Part shown: in pieces, positions 35,526 through 44,167 of the stretch
How the letters are laid out: each line of letters begins with the position of its first letter
Numbering within the stretch: the first letter of the stretch is position 1
Assembly: GCF_004217145.1 (NCBI RefSeq)
Contig: NZ_SHKR01000012.1
Span: 992,001 to 1,056,000, forward strand
Length of the DNA: 64,000 bases
Source of the DNA: Kribbella rubisoli
Lineage (GTDB): Bacteria; Actinomycetota; Actinomycetes; Propionibacteriales; Kribbellaceae
Reading direction: 5' to 3'
Translations under genes and position numbers: made by a program
Notes under the pieces: generated by a model
What the model saw: only the letters and a program-made list of their open reading frames with translations
Database searches by the model: none
Told to the model about the DNA's origin: nothing

Positions 35526-36482
35526 GTGCCATTGTTCTGGCGCATCTTCGCCCTGAACGCGGTGGTCCTTGTTGCGGCGACGGCACTGTTGCTCTGGGCA
35601 CCAGTGACCGTGTCCGTCCCGGTGGTGTTCACCGAAGCCGTGGTACTGCTGGGCGGATTGGTGGTGATGTTGGTGGCCAACGCCGTACTGTTGCAGGTGG
35701 GGCTGGCTCCATTGGAACGGCTGAGCCGCCGGATGGCGACCGTCGATCTGTTGCGGCCAGGGCAACGCCTACCGATCGCTGGGCAGGGTGGTGTCTCGCA
35801 CCTGATCCGTGCCTTCAACGACATGCTGGCACGTCTGGAGGCAGAGCGTGCCGCGAGTAGCACCCGTGCGCTGTCCGCGCAGGAAGCGGAGCGTCGACGG
35901 ATCGCGCAGGAGCTTCATGACGAGGTCGGCCAGAGTCTGACGGCCGTGTTGCTGGAACTCATCCGTGGGGCCGAGCGGGCGGACGATCCCGACCTGCGCG
36001 CGGACCTGCGCCACGCTCAGGAGACCACCCGGGAGAGCCTGGACGAAGTGCGCCGGATGGCGCGCAGACTGCGACCGGGTGTGCTCGACGACCTCGGTCT
36101 GGTCAGCGCATTGACCGCGCTGGCTACGGAGATGTCCATCCACACGGGTCTGGCCATACACCACAGTTTTCAGCCTGGGCTACCAGCATTGGACGAGCAG
36201 ACCGAGCTGGTGATCTACCGGGTCGCCCAGGAGGCACTGACCAACGTGGCACGCCACGCCGACGCCACGCGCGTCGAGATCATCCTGCGCCACGACGAGG
36301 GAGTCGTTGCCCTCCGGATCCGTGATGACGGCCGCGGCCTCGGAGTCTCTCAGGAGGGGGCCGGAATCCGTGGCATGCGAGAGCGCGCACTGCTTGTTGG
36401 CGCCACCATCGATCTCGGTGCAGCACCGGCAGGTGGTGCGGAGGTGAACCTGTTGGTGCCTCTCCAGCGGAACGGAGCATGA
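35526..36482 (+). CDS. NarL-type sensor histidine kinase (HisKA_3)
   Basis: A 318-residue kinase with two N-terminal membrane helices (about 8-25 and 36-58) and almost no extracellular loop, a HAMP-like linker, then the HisKA_3 box RRRIAQELHDEVGQSLTAVL with phospho-acceptor His131. The HATPase region has EALTNVARHADAT and IRDDGRGLG, then GIRGMRERA. No PAS, GAF or heme domain is present, so the signal is probably sensed in or near the membrane. GTG 35526 is chosen for its spacing to GAAGGAAGGAG. Confidence 0.85.
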   Translation: MPLFWRIFALNAVVLVAATALLLWAPVTVSVPVVFTEAVVLLGGLVVMLVANAVLLQVGLAPLERLSRRMATVDLLRPGQRLPIAGQGGVSHLIRAFNDMLARLEAERAASSTRALSAQEAERRRIAQELHDEVGQSLTAVLLELIRGAERADDPDLRADLRHAQETTRESLDEVRRMARRLRPGVLDDLGLVSALTALATEMSIHTGLAIHHSFQPGLPALDEQTELVIYRVAQEALTNVARHADATRVEIILRHDEGVVALRIRDDGRGLGVSQEGAGIRGMRERALLVGATIDLGAAPAGGAEVNLLVPLQRNGA

Positions 36483-37147
36483 CCATGGGGGTCACACCCG
36501 AAGCGATCCGCATCCTGCTCGCCGACGACCACGCACTGGTACGCCGCGGCATTCGGCTGATCCTGGACAGCGAACCGGGGCTGACCGTTGTCGCTGAGGC
36601 TGGCGACGGCAAGGAGGCCGTCGACCTCGCCCGGTCCGTCGAGATCGACTTGGCCATTCTCGACATTGCCATGCCGCGGATGACCGGCCTGCAGGCTGCG
36701 CGCGAGCTCTCGTCGCGACATCCCGATCTGCGGATCCTCATGCTGACGATGTACGACAACGAGCAGTACTTCTTCCAAGCCCTGAAGGCCGGAGCGGCCG
36801 GGTACGTGCTGAAATCGGTGGCCGACCGCGACCTGGTGGAGGCGTGCCGTGCGGCGATGCGCGGGGAGCCGTTCCTCTACCCGGGAGCGGTGAACGCACT
36901 GATCCGCAACTACCTGAATCGAGTCAAGCTGGGCCAAGGCATCCCGGAGCAGATCCTGACTGCACGCGAGGAAGAGGTTCTCAAGCTCGTCGCCGAAGGG
37001 CACTCCTCCAAGGAGATCGCCGAGACCTTGTTCATCAGCATCAAGACGGTCGAGCGGCACCGGGCCAACATGCTCCAGAAGCTCGGCCTACGCGACCGCC
37101 TGGAGCTCACCCGCTACGCGATCCGGGTCGGCCTGATCGAAGCCTGA
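36479..37147 (+). CDS. NarL/FixJ-type response regulator
   Basis: A 222-residue regulator with receiver domain (LLADDHALVRRGIRLIL, phospho-acceptor Asp62, VLKSVADRDL) and C-terminal LuxR-type helix-turn-helix (LTAREEEVLKLVAEGHSSKE, then LFISIKTVERHRANMLQKLG). ATG 36479 overlaps the kinase stop. Regulators of this class bind inverted repeats as dimers. It is the best candidate to read the TTGCCGG-N3-CCGGCAA dyad repeated through this island; that link is inference. Confidence 0.92.
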   Translation: MTMGVTPEAIRILLADDHALVRRGIRLILDSEPGLTVVAEAGDGKEAVDLARSVEIDLAILDIAMPRMTGLQAARELSSRHPDLRILMLTMYDNEQYFFQALKAGAAGYVLKSVADRDLVEACRAAMRGEPFLYPGAVNALIRNYLNRVKLGQGIPEQILTAREEEVLKLVAEGHSSKEIAETLFISIKTVERHRANMLQKLGLRDRLELTRYAIRVGLIEA

Positions 37148-37243
37148 TCGAGGATGCTGTCTCGGCAACGCAAGCAAGGCCGAGGTGTCTGCTCAGCATC
37201 CGATGCTGACGCGCTGACGAGATCTCGGACTAGCCGGCCGGAG

Positions 37244-37260
37244 TTGCCGATATCCGGCAA
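37244..37260. promoter_or_regulatory. Island operator, site 2
   Basis: TTGCCGATATCCGGCAA: perfect 6-base outer arms, 130 bases before the DksA-type/cytochrome oxidase gene pair at 37391. Confidence 0.7.
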
Positions 37261-37390
37261 TGAGGGCCTGCGCCCTTAGCCGATGGCGGACCTACTGGGC
37301 TCGTCGTTCGAATGTGATCGTTGGGATCGTGCGGATGCGGACCCGCGCGGATCTGGAGGGTCCGGGATCTGTCGTGATGAGGAGGTTTCG

Positions 37391-37870
37391 ATGACTGACC
37401 TGGATCAGGTCGCAGCACCCGACGCTCCGAGCGCCGGGCGGACCCTCGACCTGCACTGGTTTCGCCGGGAGCTAGAGCAAGAGCGGCGGTTTCGTCTCGA
37501 TCAGCTGACCGTCCTTGCGTACGACGCGCTAGCGGCAACCGACGATGCCCGCAGCGATGCGACGACGGCACGGATGCGCGCTGCCAGGTCTGCCCTGGCG
37601 GATGTCGATGCTGCTCAGTTCCGGCTCGCGATCGATCGCTTCGGCATCTGCCAACGCTGCGGTCGCGACATCTCCGAGGACCGGCTCCAGGCCGTTCCGA
37701 CGGCTAGTCTCTGTCTGCGGTGCGAGGTCTCGAAGGAGCTGGCCAACCCGCAGCTACACCCGTGGCGTACAGGCACCATTCCCGCCGCGCCGCCACCACC
37801 GGCGCGTGAAATTGTCGATGTGTGGGGCGAGGATTCGTTCCCGGCCAGCGACCCGCCGGCGAACTGGTGA
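37391..37870 (+). CDS. DksA/TraR-type zinc-finger protein 3 with SFPASDPP tail
   Basis: A 159-residue protein: helical region (LHWFRRELEQERRFRLDQLT), C4 finger (CQRCGRDISEDRLQAVPTAS then LCLRC), a Pro-rich linker, and the C-terminal tail EIVDVWGEDSFPASDPPANW. The same tail ends an unrelated small protein at 55289-55492. ATG 37391 follows GGAGG. Its stop overlaps the cytochrome oxidase start, so the two are coupled. Confidence 0.85.
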   Translation: MTDLDQVAAPDAPSAGRTLDLHWFRRELEQERRFRLDQLTVLAYDALAATDDARSDATTARMRAARSALADVDAAQFRLAIDRFGICQRCGRDISEDRLQAVPTASLCLRCEVSKELANPQLHPWRTGTIPAAPPPPAREIVDVWGEDSFPASDPPANW

Positions 37871-39648
37871 CTCGGTCCATGGGGACCACACAGGCCGCGG
37901 ACGGCGACCCAATTCGTGATCAAGTGACACATGTCGGCAGTCACCAGAACCGGAATTGGTCGGTGACGGCCAGGATCGGATCTGTGGGGCCCGGCGTGCG
38001 TCCGCGCCGCCCACTGGGCCGTAGGCTGGCGCGCGTCCTGACCACGACCGACCACAAAATGATCGGGCACATGTACCTGATCACGTCGTTCGCGTTCTTC
38101 CTGATCGGCGGCGTGATGGCGCTCTTCATCCGCGCCGAGCTGGCCAAGCCGGGCCTGCAGATCGTCAACGAGGAGACCTACAACCAGCTCTTCACGATGC
38201 ACGGCACGATCATGCTGCTGCTGTTCGCGACGCCGCTGTTCGTCGGGTTCGCCAACGTGATCATGCCGATCCAGATCGGCGCCCCGGATGTCGCGTTCCC
38301 ACGGCTGAACATGTTCAGCTACTGGCTGTTCCTGTTCGGCGGACTCATCGCATTCAGTGGTTTCTTCACCCCGGGTGGCGCTGCGAGCTTCGGCTGGACC
38401 GGCTATGCGCCGTTGTCGAGCTCCGTGCGCTCGCCGGGTATCGGCGGCGACCTGTGGGTCATGGGTCTTTGGATGGCCGGCATGGGCACGATCCTCGGTG
38501 CGGTCAACTTCATCACGACTGTCATCACCTTGCGCGCTCCCGGTATGACGATGTTCCGGATGCCCATATTCACCTGGAACGTCTTCATCACGTCCTTGCT
38601 GGTGCTGATAGCGTTCCCGATCCTGGCCGGTGCGCTGCTGATGCTGGAGGCGGACCGAGCCCTCGGTGCCCACGTGTTCGATGCCGCGAACGGTGGGCCG
38701 TTGCTGTGGCAACACCTGTTCTGGTTCTTCGGACATCCAGAGGTCTACATCATCGCGCTCCCGTTCTTCGGCATTGTGACCGAGATCCTGCCGGTGTTCA
38801 GCCGCAAGCCGGTCTTCGGGTACATCGGTCTGGTCGGCGCCACCATGGCGATCGCCGCCTTGTCGGCAACCGTGTGGGCGCACCACATGTTCGCTACCGG
38901 CGCGGTCAGTCTGCCGTTCTTCTCGTTCATGTCATTCCTGATCGCGGTGCCGACCGGGGTGAAGTTCTTCAACTGGATCGGCACGATCTGGGGCGGGTCA
39001 GTGTCGTTCGAGACGCCGATGCTGTGGTCGCTCGGATTCATGACGACGTTCTTGTTCGGAGGTCTGACCGGGGTCATCCTGGCCTCGCCCGTCCTCGACT
39101 ACCAGGTCACTGACACCTACTTCGTAGTGGCGCACTTCCACTACGTGGTCTTCGGCACCGTCGTCTTCGCGATGTTCGCCGGATTCTATTTCTGGTGGCC
39201 GAAGATGACGGGGCGGATGCTCGACGAGCGGCTCGGCAAGCTGCACTTCTGGATGCTGTTCGTCGGCTTCCACACAACGTTCCTGGTGCAGCATTGGCTG
39301 GGCGTGGAGGGAATGCCGCGCCGGTACGCCGACTACGGGACGAACGAGGGCTTCACCACGCTGAACCAGGTCTCCAGCGTCGGCGCCTTCATTCTTGGAG
39401 CCTCGACTCTGCCGTTCCTCTACAACGTGTACAAGTCGCGCCGGCATCCGCGCGTCGAGGTGGATGATCCGTGGGGATGGGGTCGCTCGCTGGAGTGGGC
39501 GACCAGCTCGCCGCCGCCGCGGCACAACTTCGAGGAGCTCCCCAGGATCAGGTCCGAGAGCCCCGCCTTCGACCGACACCACCCTGAAGTAGCCAATGTC
39601 GGGGCGTCAGGCAACAACCTTCTGGACGCCGAGGACGAACGAGACTAA
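37867..39648 (+). CDS. ctaD: Cytochrome c oxidase subunit I (aa3 type), stand-alone
   Basis: A 593-residue heme-copper oxidase subunit I with 12 membrane helices. TMHGTIMLL carries a low-spin heme His; GHPEVYIIALPFFG has the CuB His and cross-linked Tyr; WAHHMFATG the next CuB His pair; VAHFHYVVFG the heme a3 and low-spin heme His. GTG 37867 overlaps the upstream stop (GTGA); ATG 37879 is an alternative. Subunits II, III and heme biosynthesis genes are not nearby, so this is probably an extra subunit I used under stress with subunits made elsewhere. Confidence 0.94.
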   Translation: MTRSMGTTQAADGDPIRDQVTHVGSHQNRNWSVTARIGSVGPGVRPRRPLGRRLARVLTTTDHKMIGHMYLITSFAFFLIGGVMALFIRAELAKPGLQIVNEETYNQLFTMHGTIMLLLFATPLFVGFANVIMPIQIGAPDVAFPRLNMFSYWLFLFGGLIAFSGFFTPGGAASFGWTGYAPLSSSVRSPGIGGDLWVMGLWMAGMGTILGAVNFITTVITLRAPGMTMFRMPIFTWNVFITSLLVLIAFPILAGALLMLEADRALGAHVFDAANGGPLLWQHLFWFFGHPEVYIIALPFFGIVTEILPVFSRKPVFGYIGLVGATMAIAALSATVWAHHMFATGAVSLPFFSFMSFLIAVPTGVKFFNWIGTIWGGSVSFETPMLWSLGFMTTFLFGGLTGVILASPVLDYQVTDTYFVVAHFHYVVFGTVVFAMFAGFYFWWPKMTGRMLDERLGKLHFWMLFVGFHTTFLVQHWLGVEGMPRRYADYGTNEGFTTLNQVSSVGAFILGASTLPFLYNVYKSRRHPRVEVDDPWGWGRSLEWATSSPPPRHNFEELPRIRSESPAFDRHHPEVANVGASGNNLLDAEDERD

Positions 39649-39777
39649 CGCCTGGTCATGAACAACCAGCTGGCTCGCGCCCGGGTCAGTTCGCCACGAG
39701 GAGGCAGATCCCGAGCGCCGCCAACTACGGCTGCTGGTGCGGCGTTCAAAGGTGCTCCTACCCGGTGTTGATGGTGT

Positions 39778-40146
39778 CTAGGCTGCAGGCCAGGAAGCGA
39801 TTCGGGCGACGAATTCAGGGGGCGAGGCAACGATCATCATCACGGCAGTTTCCGTACCCGGATTGGTCAGACTGACGCGTTCCCCGGTGGCGATATGCGC
39901 GACGGCTCCGGGTGCGAGGCTGTGCTGCTGATCGCCTTGGCGCAGATCGATCGAGCCGGAGATGTGAACCAGGACGATCTCGGACGGCCCATGATCGTGC
40001 TCGGGCAGGCCGCCGCCGGGTGGGATCCAGACCTGGACCATCGCGATCTTGTCCGACATCTCAGCGGCGACCAGAACCTCCATCGACGGGCCTCCAGGGA
40101 GCGGGGCTCGGCGCCTGGGGGTGGTGCCGATCCTGGTGAGGTGCAT
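39778..40146 (-). CDS. Small cupin-domain protein
   Basis: A 122-residue single-domain cupin. The metal-binding motifs are GLPEHDHGPSEIVLVHISG (His, His, Glu) and a second part around GAVAHIATGERVSL. No enzyme role can be assigned. The start overlaps the upstream regulator's stop (ATGA), and GGAG precedes it. Confidence 0.82.
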   Translation of the reverse strand: MHLTRIGTTPRRRAPLPGGPSMEVLVAAEMSDKIAMVQVWIPPGGGLPEHDHGPSEIVLVHISGSIDLRQGDQQHSLAPGAVAHIATGERVSLTNPGTETAVMMIVASPPEFVARIASWPAA

Positions 40147-40853
40147 CAGGTGCTCCTGTTGTGGCGTCGACGGTCACGAGTGTCCGCGCCGGATTTGTGG
40201 GTGGAGGCAAGGTGGACGATGCAGGCATCGGGCTCGGCGAACGGCTCTAGGCGGGTCGCCGTGATCGGTGCGCGGATCTCGTTGAGCGCGCCCCGCATCA
40301 GACCGAGATGCAGGGGACACAGGGTCGACGAGTACTCCTCCGCGAGCTCCAGGAAGGGGCAGCGCCGCAGTCTGATGCGCTCGGCCGCGCTGCCGTCGGG
40401 CTCCGGGGCGAAACCCAGGTCGGTCATCAGCGCGTTCAACCGCCGAGTGGCCTCGAGGGCGTCGGGCTCACGAGACGGAGGGATGTGCTCGACCAGATAG
40501 CCGCCCCAGCTGCGGCCCGCTGCCTCGGCCGCCGAACCCGCATCGGGGCTCGTGGACAGCTGGGCGAGCAGGATCTTGGCCAGCAACTGGTACTGACGCT
40601 GTCCGCCTCGATCCATACCGGGGTGTGGAGTGTGCACGGTGCGAGGCCGGCCCCGCCCTGTCGGCGCCTCGAGCCGACGGTCGACCAGCCCCTGTGCCAC
40701 GAGCGCATCGAGGTGGAAGCGGACCGTGTTGGGGTGGATTCCGAGCTGTTCGGCGAGCTCGGTGATGCCCAGCGGAGCATCCGAGCCCCGGAGGGCTTCG
40801 AGCACTGCCTGTCGGCGGGGCTGGTCGTCGGCGGTTTGATCAGGCCTGTTCAT
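40146..40853 (-). CDS. SufR-like winged-helix regulator with Cys cluster motif
   Basis: A 235-residue regulator. The N-terminal winged helix reads PLGITELAEQLGIHPNTVRF; the C-terminal domain contains CPFLELAEEYSSTLCPLHLG and later DACIVHL. The spacing of these Cys and the His resembles Fe-S-sensing SufR/DeoR-like regulators. It sits between a ferredoxin and a cupin gene on one operon, which supports Fe-S or redox sensing. ATG 40853; upstream in-frame sequence is the ferredoxin gene. Confidence 0.8.
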   Translation of the reverse strand: MNRPDQTADDQPRRQAVLEALRGSDAPLGITELAEQLGIHPNTVRFHLDALVAQGLVDRRLEAPTGRGRPRTVHTPHPGMDRGGQRQYQLLAKILLAQLSTSPDAGSAAEAAGRSWGGYLVEHIPPSREPDALEATRRLNALMTDLGFAPEPDGSAAERIRLRRCPFLELAEEYSSTLCPLHLGLMRGALNEIRAPITATRLEPFAEPDACIVHLASTHKSGADTRDRRRHNRST

Positions 40854-40858
40854 ACCGC

Positions 40859-41185
40859 TCAGCTTGCCTGCTGCTGCGGCGGCAGCCCCGCAATGAGGGG
40901 ATGGTCGTGTGCGACGGCGCCTACCTTGAATGCTCCGCCGGGGGAGCCAAGATCGTCGAAGAACCCGGCGTTCGCGGTCTGGTAGTCCTTCCACTGCTCA
41001 GGCAGATCGTCCTCGTAGAAGATGGCCTCGACCGGGCACACGGGTTCACACGCGCCACAGTCGATGCACTCCTCGGGGTGGATGTACAGGGACCGCCCAC
41101 CTTCGTAGATGCAGTCGACCGGACACTCCTCGACGCAGGCGAGGTCCTTCAGGTCGACACATGGCAACGCGATCACGTAGGTCAC
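40859..41185 (-). CDS. Ferredoxin (3Fe-4S/4Fe-4S, FdxA-like)
   Basis: A 108-residue ferredoxin. CVDLKDLACVEECPVDC forms the first cluster site and CIDCGACEPVCPVEAI the second, as in actinobacterial seven-iron ferredoxins. The GTG start at 41185 is supported by GAGGGAG. It leads an operon with the SufR-like regulator and a cupin, divergent from the DUF2249 protein. Confidence 0.9.
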   Translation of the reverse strand: MTYVIALPCVDLKDLACVEECPVDCIYEGGRSLYIHPEECIDCGACEPVCPVEAIFYEDDLPEQWKDYQTANAGFFDDLGSPGGAFKVGAVAHDHPLIAGLPPQQQAS

Positions 41186-41203
41186 GGTGACTCCCTCATC
41201 AGG

Positions 41204-41246
41204 CACTTGTAATTACTACAAATATCACATGTAATAATAATAGGAA
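41204..41246. promoter_or_regulatory. AT-rich divergent control region with TTGTA-N5-TACAA
   Basis: In a GC-rich window this 43-base stretch is strongly AT-rich. TTGTAATTACTACAA (41207-41221) is an inverted repeat and TGTAATAATAATAGG (from 41230) repeats its left half. It lies between ferredoxin and DUF2249 genes and is a fitting binding site for the SufR-like regulator. Confidence 0.55.
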
Positions 41247-41272
41247 ACATTGACCCTGAGGAGAGTGGCAGC

Positions 41273-41998
41273 GTGCCCGCTTCGGAGATCTTCATCCAGG
41301 CGACCGAAACCGATCCGGATGTGATCGCTCGCGATGCGGTTCGGCAGGCCCACGAGCGGCTTCGCTCCGGACTCGCCGAGCTGACAACCTCACAGCCGCT
41401 TCCGGACGCTGCCGAGCCGCCGTCCGTGGCGGTGGTGGACGTCTGCCTTCAAGAGGTGCGTCGCTACCTGGCAACCGCGGAGCGGAGTCTGTATGCGCCC
41501 GCGTCGGGTGAGGAGGAGACCCGGCTCCTGGTCGATGCCCTGCGGGTCGGAGCTGCAGCGATCGACGCGAAGATCGATGTACTGGCAGCAGCCGACGCGG
41601 TCGATGCGGCCGGGCTGGCGGTGACGATTGCAGCAATGGTGGACCTTCACCTGCAACTCGAGGAAACGGTGCTGCTCCCTGCCCTCGCCGGCCTGCTTGG
41701 CGTGGAGCCGTCGTTGCTGGCGGCGGATCTGCGGGCCTACCTTGCAGGAGAGCAGGCCGAGCTGCCGACGGTCATCGACGTACGGCGGATTGCTCGCGGC
41801 GGGCGTCATCCACGCGTCTTGGCCCACTATGCCCGGCTCGCGCCGGGGGAAGCCTTCGTCCTGGTCAACAACCATGATCCCAAGCCGCTGCGCCGGGAGT
41901 TCGAAGCCATTCACTCCGGCGCCTTCACCTGGGAGTATCTGCAGGCCGGCCCCGAGGAGTGGCGAGTACGGATCGGCCGGGTCGCCGACAATGCCTGA
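41273..41998 (+). CDS. Hemerythrin-like / DUF2249 protein
   Basis: A 241-residue protein. The N-terminal ~150 residues are helical and resemble a hemerythrin-type bundle with few of its iron-binding His residues (MVDLHLQLEETVLLPAL). The C-terminal DUF2249 domain is clear: IDVRRIARGGRHPRVLAHYA, LVNNHDPKPLRREFEA and FTWEYLQAGPEEWRVRIGR. DUF2249 proteins occur in denitrifying or NO-handling gene sets. GTG 41273 follows GAGGAG. Confidence 0.82.
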   Translation: MPASEIFIQATETDPDVIARDAVRQAHERLRSGLAELTTSQPLPDAAEPPSVAVVDVCLQEVRRYLATAERSLYAPASGEEETRLLVDALRVGAAAIDAKIDVLAAADAVDAAGLAVTIAAMVDLHLQLEETVLLPALAGLLGVEPSLLAADLRAYLAGEQAELPTVIDVRRIARGGRHPRVLAHYARLAPGEAFVLVNNHDPKPLRREFEAIHSGAFTWEYLQAGPEEWRVRIGRVADNA

Positions 41999-42398
41999 GG
42001 ACCCGCAGGTTCCTCAGCCCGGCCCTCAGGTCGAGCAGCCGACGGTGCGGGTCCTCGCCGACGTGCACGAACTCGTCGGCGATGCGCTCGTGCCGTCGGG
42101 TGCCCGATGGACGCTCGCCGAGCCGGGTCGCCAACTCGATGCGAACTTCGTCCATCTACCTGCCGGTCGTCACGTGGGGTCCCACCTGGAGCCGGACCTC
42201 GATGTGATGCTCGTCGTCGTCGCGGGTGGCGGCATCGTCGGCACTCCCGACGGCGAGCAGGTTATTGCTGACGGCAACATTGTCTGGCTGCCCCGTGGCT
42301 CGAGCCGCAACCTCACGGCCGGCGACAGCGGTCTGTCCTACCTGACCGTCCATCGGCGCCGTCAAGGCCTGCAGGTCCGGTCGCGGCCCGGCGGGTAG
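41991..42398 (+). CDS. Cupin-domain protein
   Basis: A 135-residue cupin-like protein (FVHLPAGRHVGSHLEPDLDV, GNIVWLPRGSSRNLTAGDSG) in which a His and Glu remain of the usual metal site. ATG 41991 overlaps the DUF2249 stop by eight bases, so the two genes are co-translated. Confidence 0.72.
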   Translation: MPEDPQVPQPGPQVEQPTVRVLADVHELVGDALVPSGARWTLAEPGRQLDANFVHLPAGRHVGSHLEPDLDVMLVVVAGGGIVGTPDGEQVIADGNIVWLPRGSSRNLTAGDSGLSYLTVHRRRQGLQVRSRPGG

Positions 42399-42448
42399 TC
42401 GACAGCCGCCGTCGGGCACGGTCGACCCGCGCTCGGGTCGGCAGTCGG

Positions 42449-42650
42449 TCAACGTGGCTCCGGCAATGCCCGAGCCAGCACCGCCGCCTGACTATGTTCG
42501 ACGTCTTTTGTCGCGGTCATCAGGGTCAGCGTGTCTGGCCGCTTCCTTGCGGAGACCGCGCGGCCACACCCGATCGACCAGGATCCGGAGGCCGTCGTCT
42601 GCCGCCGGATCGTCGTAGATCCTTCGAACCTGGACGTTTCGGGGCGTCAT
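42449..42650 (-). pseudogene. DUF488 gene with an internal deletion
   Basis: From ATG 42650 the minus strand reads MTPRNVQVRRIYDDPAADDG then LRILVDRVWPRGLRKEAA, the start of a DUF488/YeaO-type protein. It then shifts frame and continues LTLMTATKDVEHSQAAVLAR to a stop at 42449, the end of the same family. About half of the usual ~115 residues, including the middle helices, is missing. Confidence 0.7.
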
Positions 42651-42741
42651 ACTTCGTTGCCTCCGTCACTCATCGGTGGCCTCGTGGTGGTGCTGCGCCA
42701 GTTGTTCGCCGATGACGCGCTTCAGGTCGGCGGCGCACGAT

Positions 42742-43173
42742 TCAGGAGGTGTGGCGCGCTGGTGGGTACTTGGTGGCGAGGCGGGCCAGGGCGAGGGCAG
42801 CGACGAGGAGGCCGAGGTCGCGGAGGGCGACGTCGTAGAAGCCTGAGAGTGTGAGCAGGTTGATGATGATGCCGGCGAGCCATGCGACGACCAGCAGTGC
42901 TCCGTAGCGGGGGATTAGTGCGACGGCAATGCCGGCGACGATCTCGACAAGGCCGATGACGTACATGGCGTCCTGGCCGCTGCCGGGGACGATGTTGTTG
43001 ATCCACGGGGCCAGGTACGCGGGCCAGTCGGTGAGTAGGTTCGCGAACTTGTCCAGGCCGAATACGATCGGCGCGATCGTGAAGACCGTTCGCAGGACCA
43101 GAAAGGCCTGGTATCCCGGGTCGGACAGTGCTTCCCGGCGTCCTGCGCGGTTGCTCGGCACCTCGGTCGTCAT
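42742..43173 (-). CDS. DoxX-like membrane protein
   Basis: A 143-residue protein with four membrane helices (FLVLRTVFTIAPIVFGLDKF, DAMYVIGLVEIVAGIAVALI and two more). It looks like a DoxX/DUF417-type small membrane protein. ATG 43173 is preceded by AAAGGGGTGG. The frame is open upstream into the broken epimerase gene only because of a frameshift there. A copy of the island dyad lies 98 bases upstream. Confidence 0.78.
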   Translation of the reverse strand: MTTEVPSNRAGRREALSDPGYQAFLVLRTVFTIAPIVFGLDKFANLLTDWPAYLAPWINNIVPGSGQDAMYVIGLVEIVAGIAVALIPRYGALLVVAWLAGIIINLLTLSGFYDVALRDLGLLVAALALARLATKYPPARHTS

Positions 43174-43270
43174 GACTTCCACCCCTTTCCTGAGTGTTGT
43201 TTCCCTTCCATGCTTCTCCGATGACGACCGGCGGGCATCGGCTCCGGTCGGCCGACTTCGAGGTACGGCG

Positions 43271-43287
43271 TTGCCGACCACCGGCAG
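43271..43287. promoter_or_regulatory. Island operator, site 3
   Basis: TTGCCGACCACCGGCAG matches the dyad with one outer mismatch. It sits between the stop of the broken epimerase frame (43292) and the DoxX-like gene on the minus strand. Confidence 0.6.
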
Positions 43288-43291
43288 CCCG

Positions 43292-44139
43292 CTACGTATT
43301 GTTGGCGTGGGCAAGTTCAGTCGCGAAGCTTGCCGCCACGACGGGTACGTCGGCGTCCAGCCCAGGTCCCGTTTCGCCCTGGCGTTGTCCGCGCCGCGCT
43401 GCTCGGTCATGAATGTGGTTCCCCAGCCGCCGATGGCCAGCCGGGCCAGTGGACGCGGAATCCGGCGTGGTGGCGGTGCACCCAGCAGGTCGGCCAATAC
43501 CGGAAGCCACTCGCGGACCTGTGCCGGCTCGTCGTCGACCACGTTCAACGCGCCGTTCACGGGGGTTGCCAGGGCAGCGGCGATGGCGCTCGCAGCATCA
43601 TCGGTGTGAGGGAACGAGAACGTTCCGGTACCACGCCCGACGATCGGCACCCTGCGCGCCCGTACCTGGCGCACGAACGATCCATCGGATGCATGGCTCG
43701 TGCCGGGACCGTACAGCCGGCCGAAGCGCAGGACGAGTCCGTCCGCCTCGGCGGTCAGCTTCTCGAGTTGCCGGAGCGCGTCGAGCACCGGCCGGAACTC
43801 CTTCGGAGGATGCTGCCAGAACGGCACGTCCTCGGTGGCCGGGTCGGCTCCGTTCGGTTCGTAGACGGTTGCCAAGCCCTGGGTGATCACCCGTTTGGCT
43901 CCGGCCTCGGCCGCCGCATCCACCAGATTGACGGTGCCTTCGGTACGCAACCTGTTGGTCTGGGCGAAGTCGTGGGACATCCGCCTCGGATTGATCCGGT
44001 CCGGGATCGCGGTCAGCAGATGGACCACGACGTCGGGCGCAGCAACTCGTACTGCGCGGCGCATCGCGGCGTGGTCGAGCGCGTCGGCGTGAACCACGTC
44101 GGCGCCCAGCGTCTCCAGTGCGGCTACGAAGACACGCAT
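43292..44139 (-). pseudogene. NAD-dependent epimerase/dehydratase, N-terminal deletion and 3' frameshift
   Basis: The body is a short-chain epimerase of the extended type: DVVVHLLTAIPDRINPRR, GLATVYEPNGAD, LVLRFGRLYGPGTSH. The protein starts MRVFVAALETLGADVVHADA, so the usual ~40 residues with the NAD-binding GxxGxxG loop are missing after MRVFVA. Near 43336 one base is lost: the natural end should read YPSWRQGFATELAHANNT and stop at 43292, but the frame runs on into the DoxX-like gene, giving an apparent 465-residue fusion. GGAGG precedes ATG 44139, so it may still be transcribed with aceE. Confidence 0.75.
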
Positions 44140-44167
44140 GATTCCTCCTGGAGACTTGAACCGGCAG

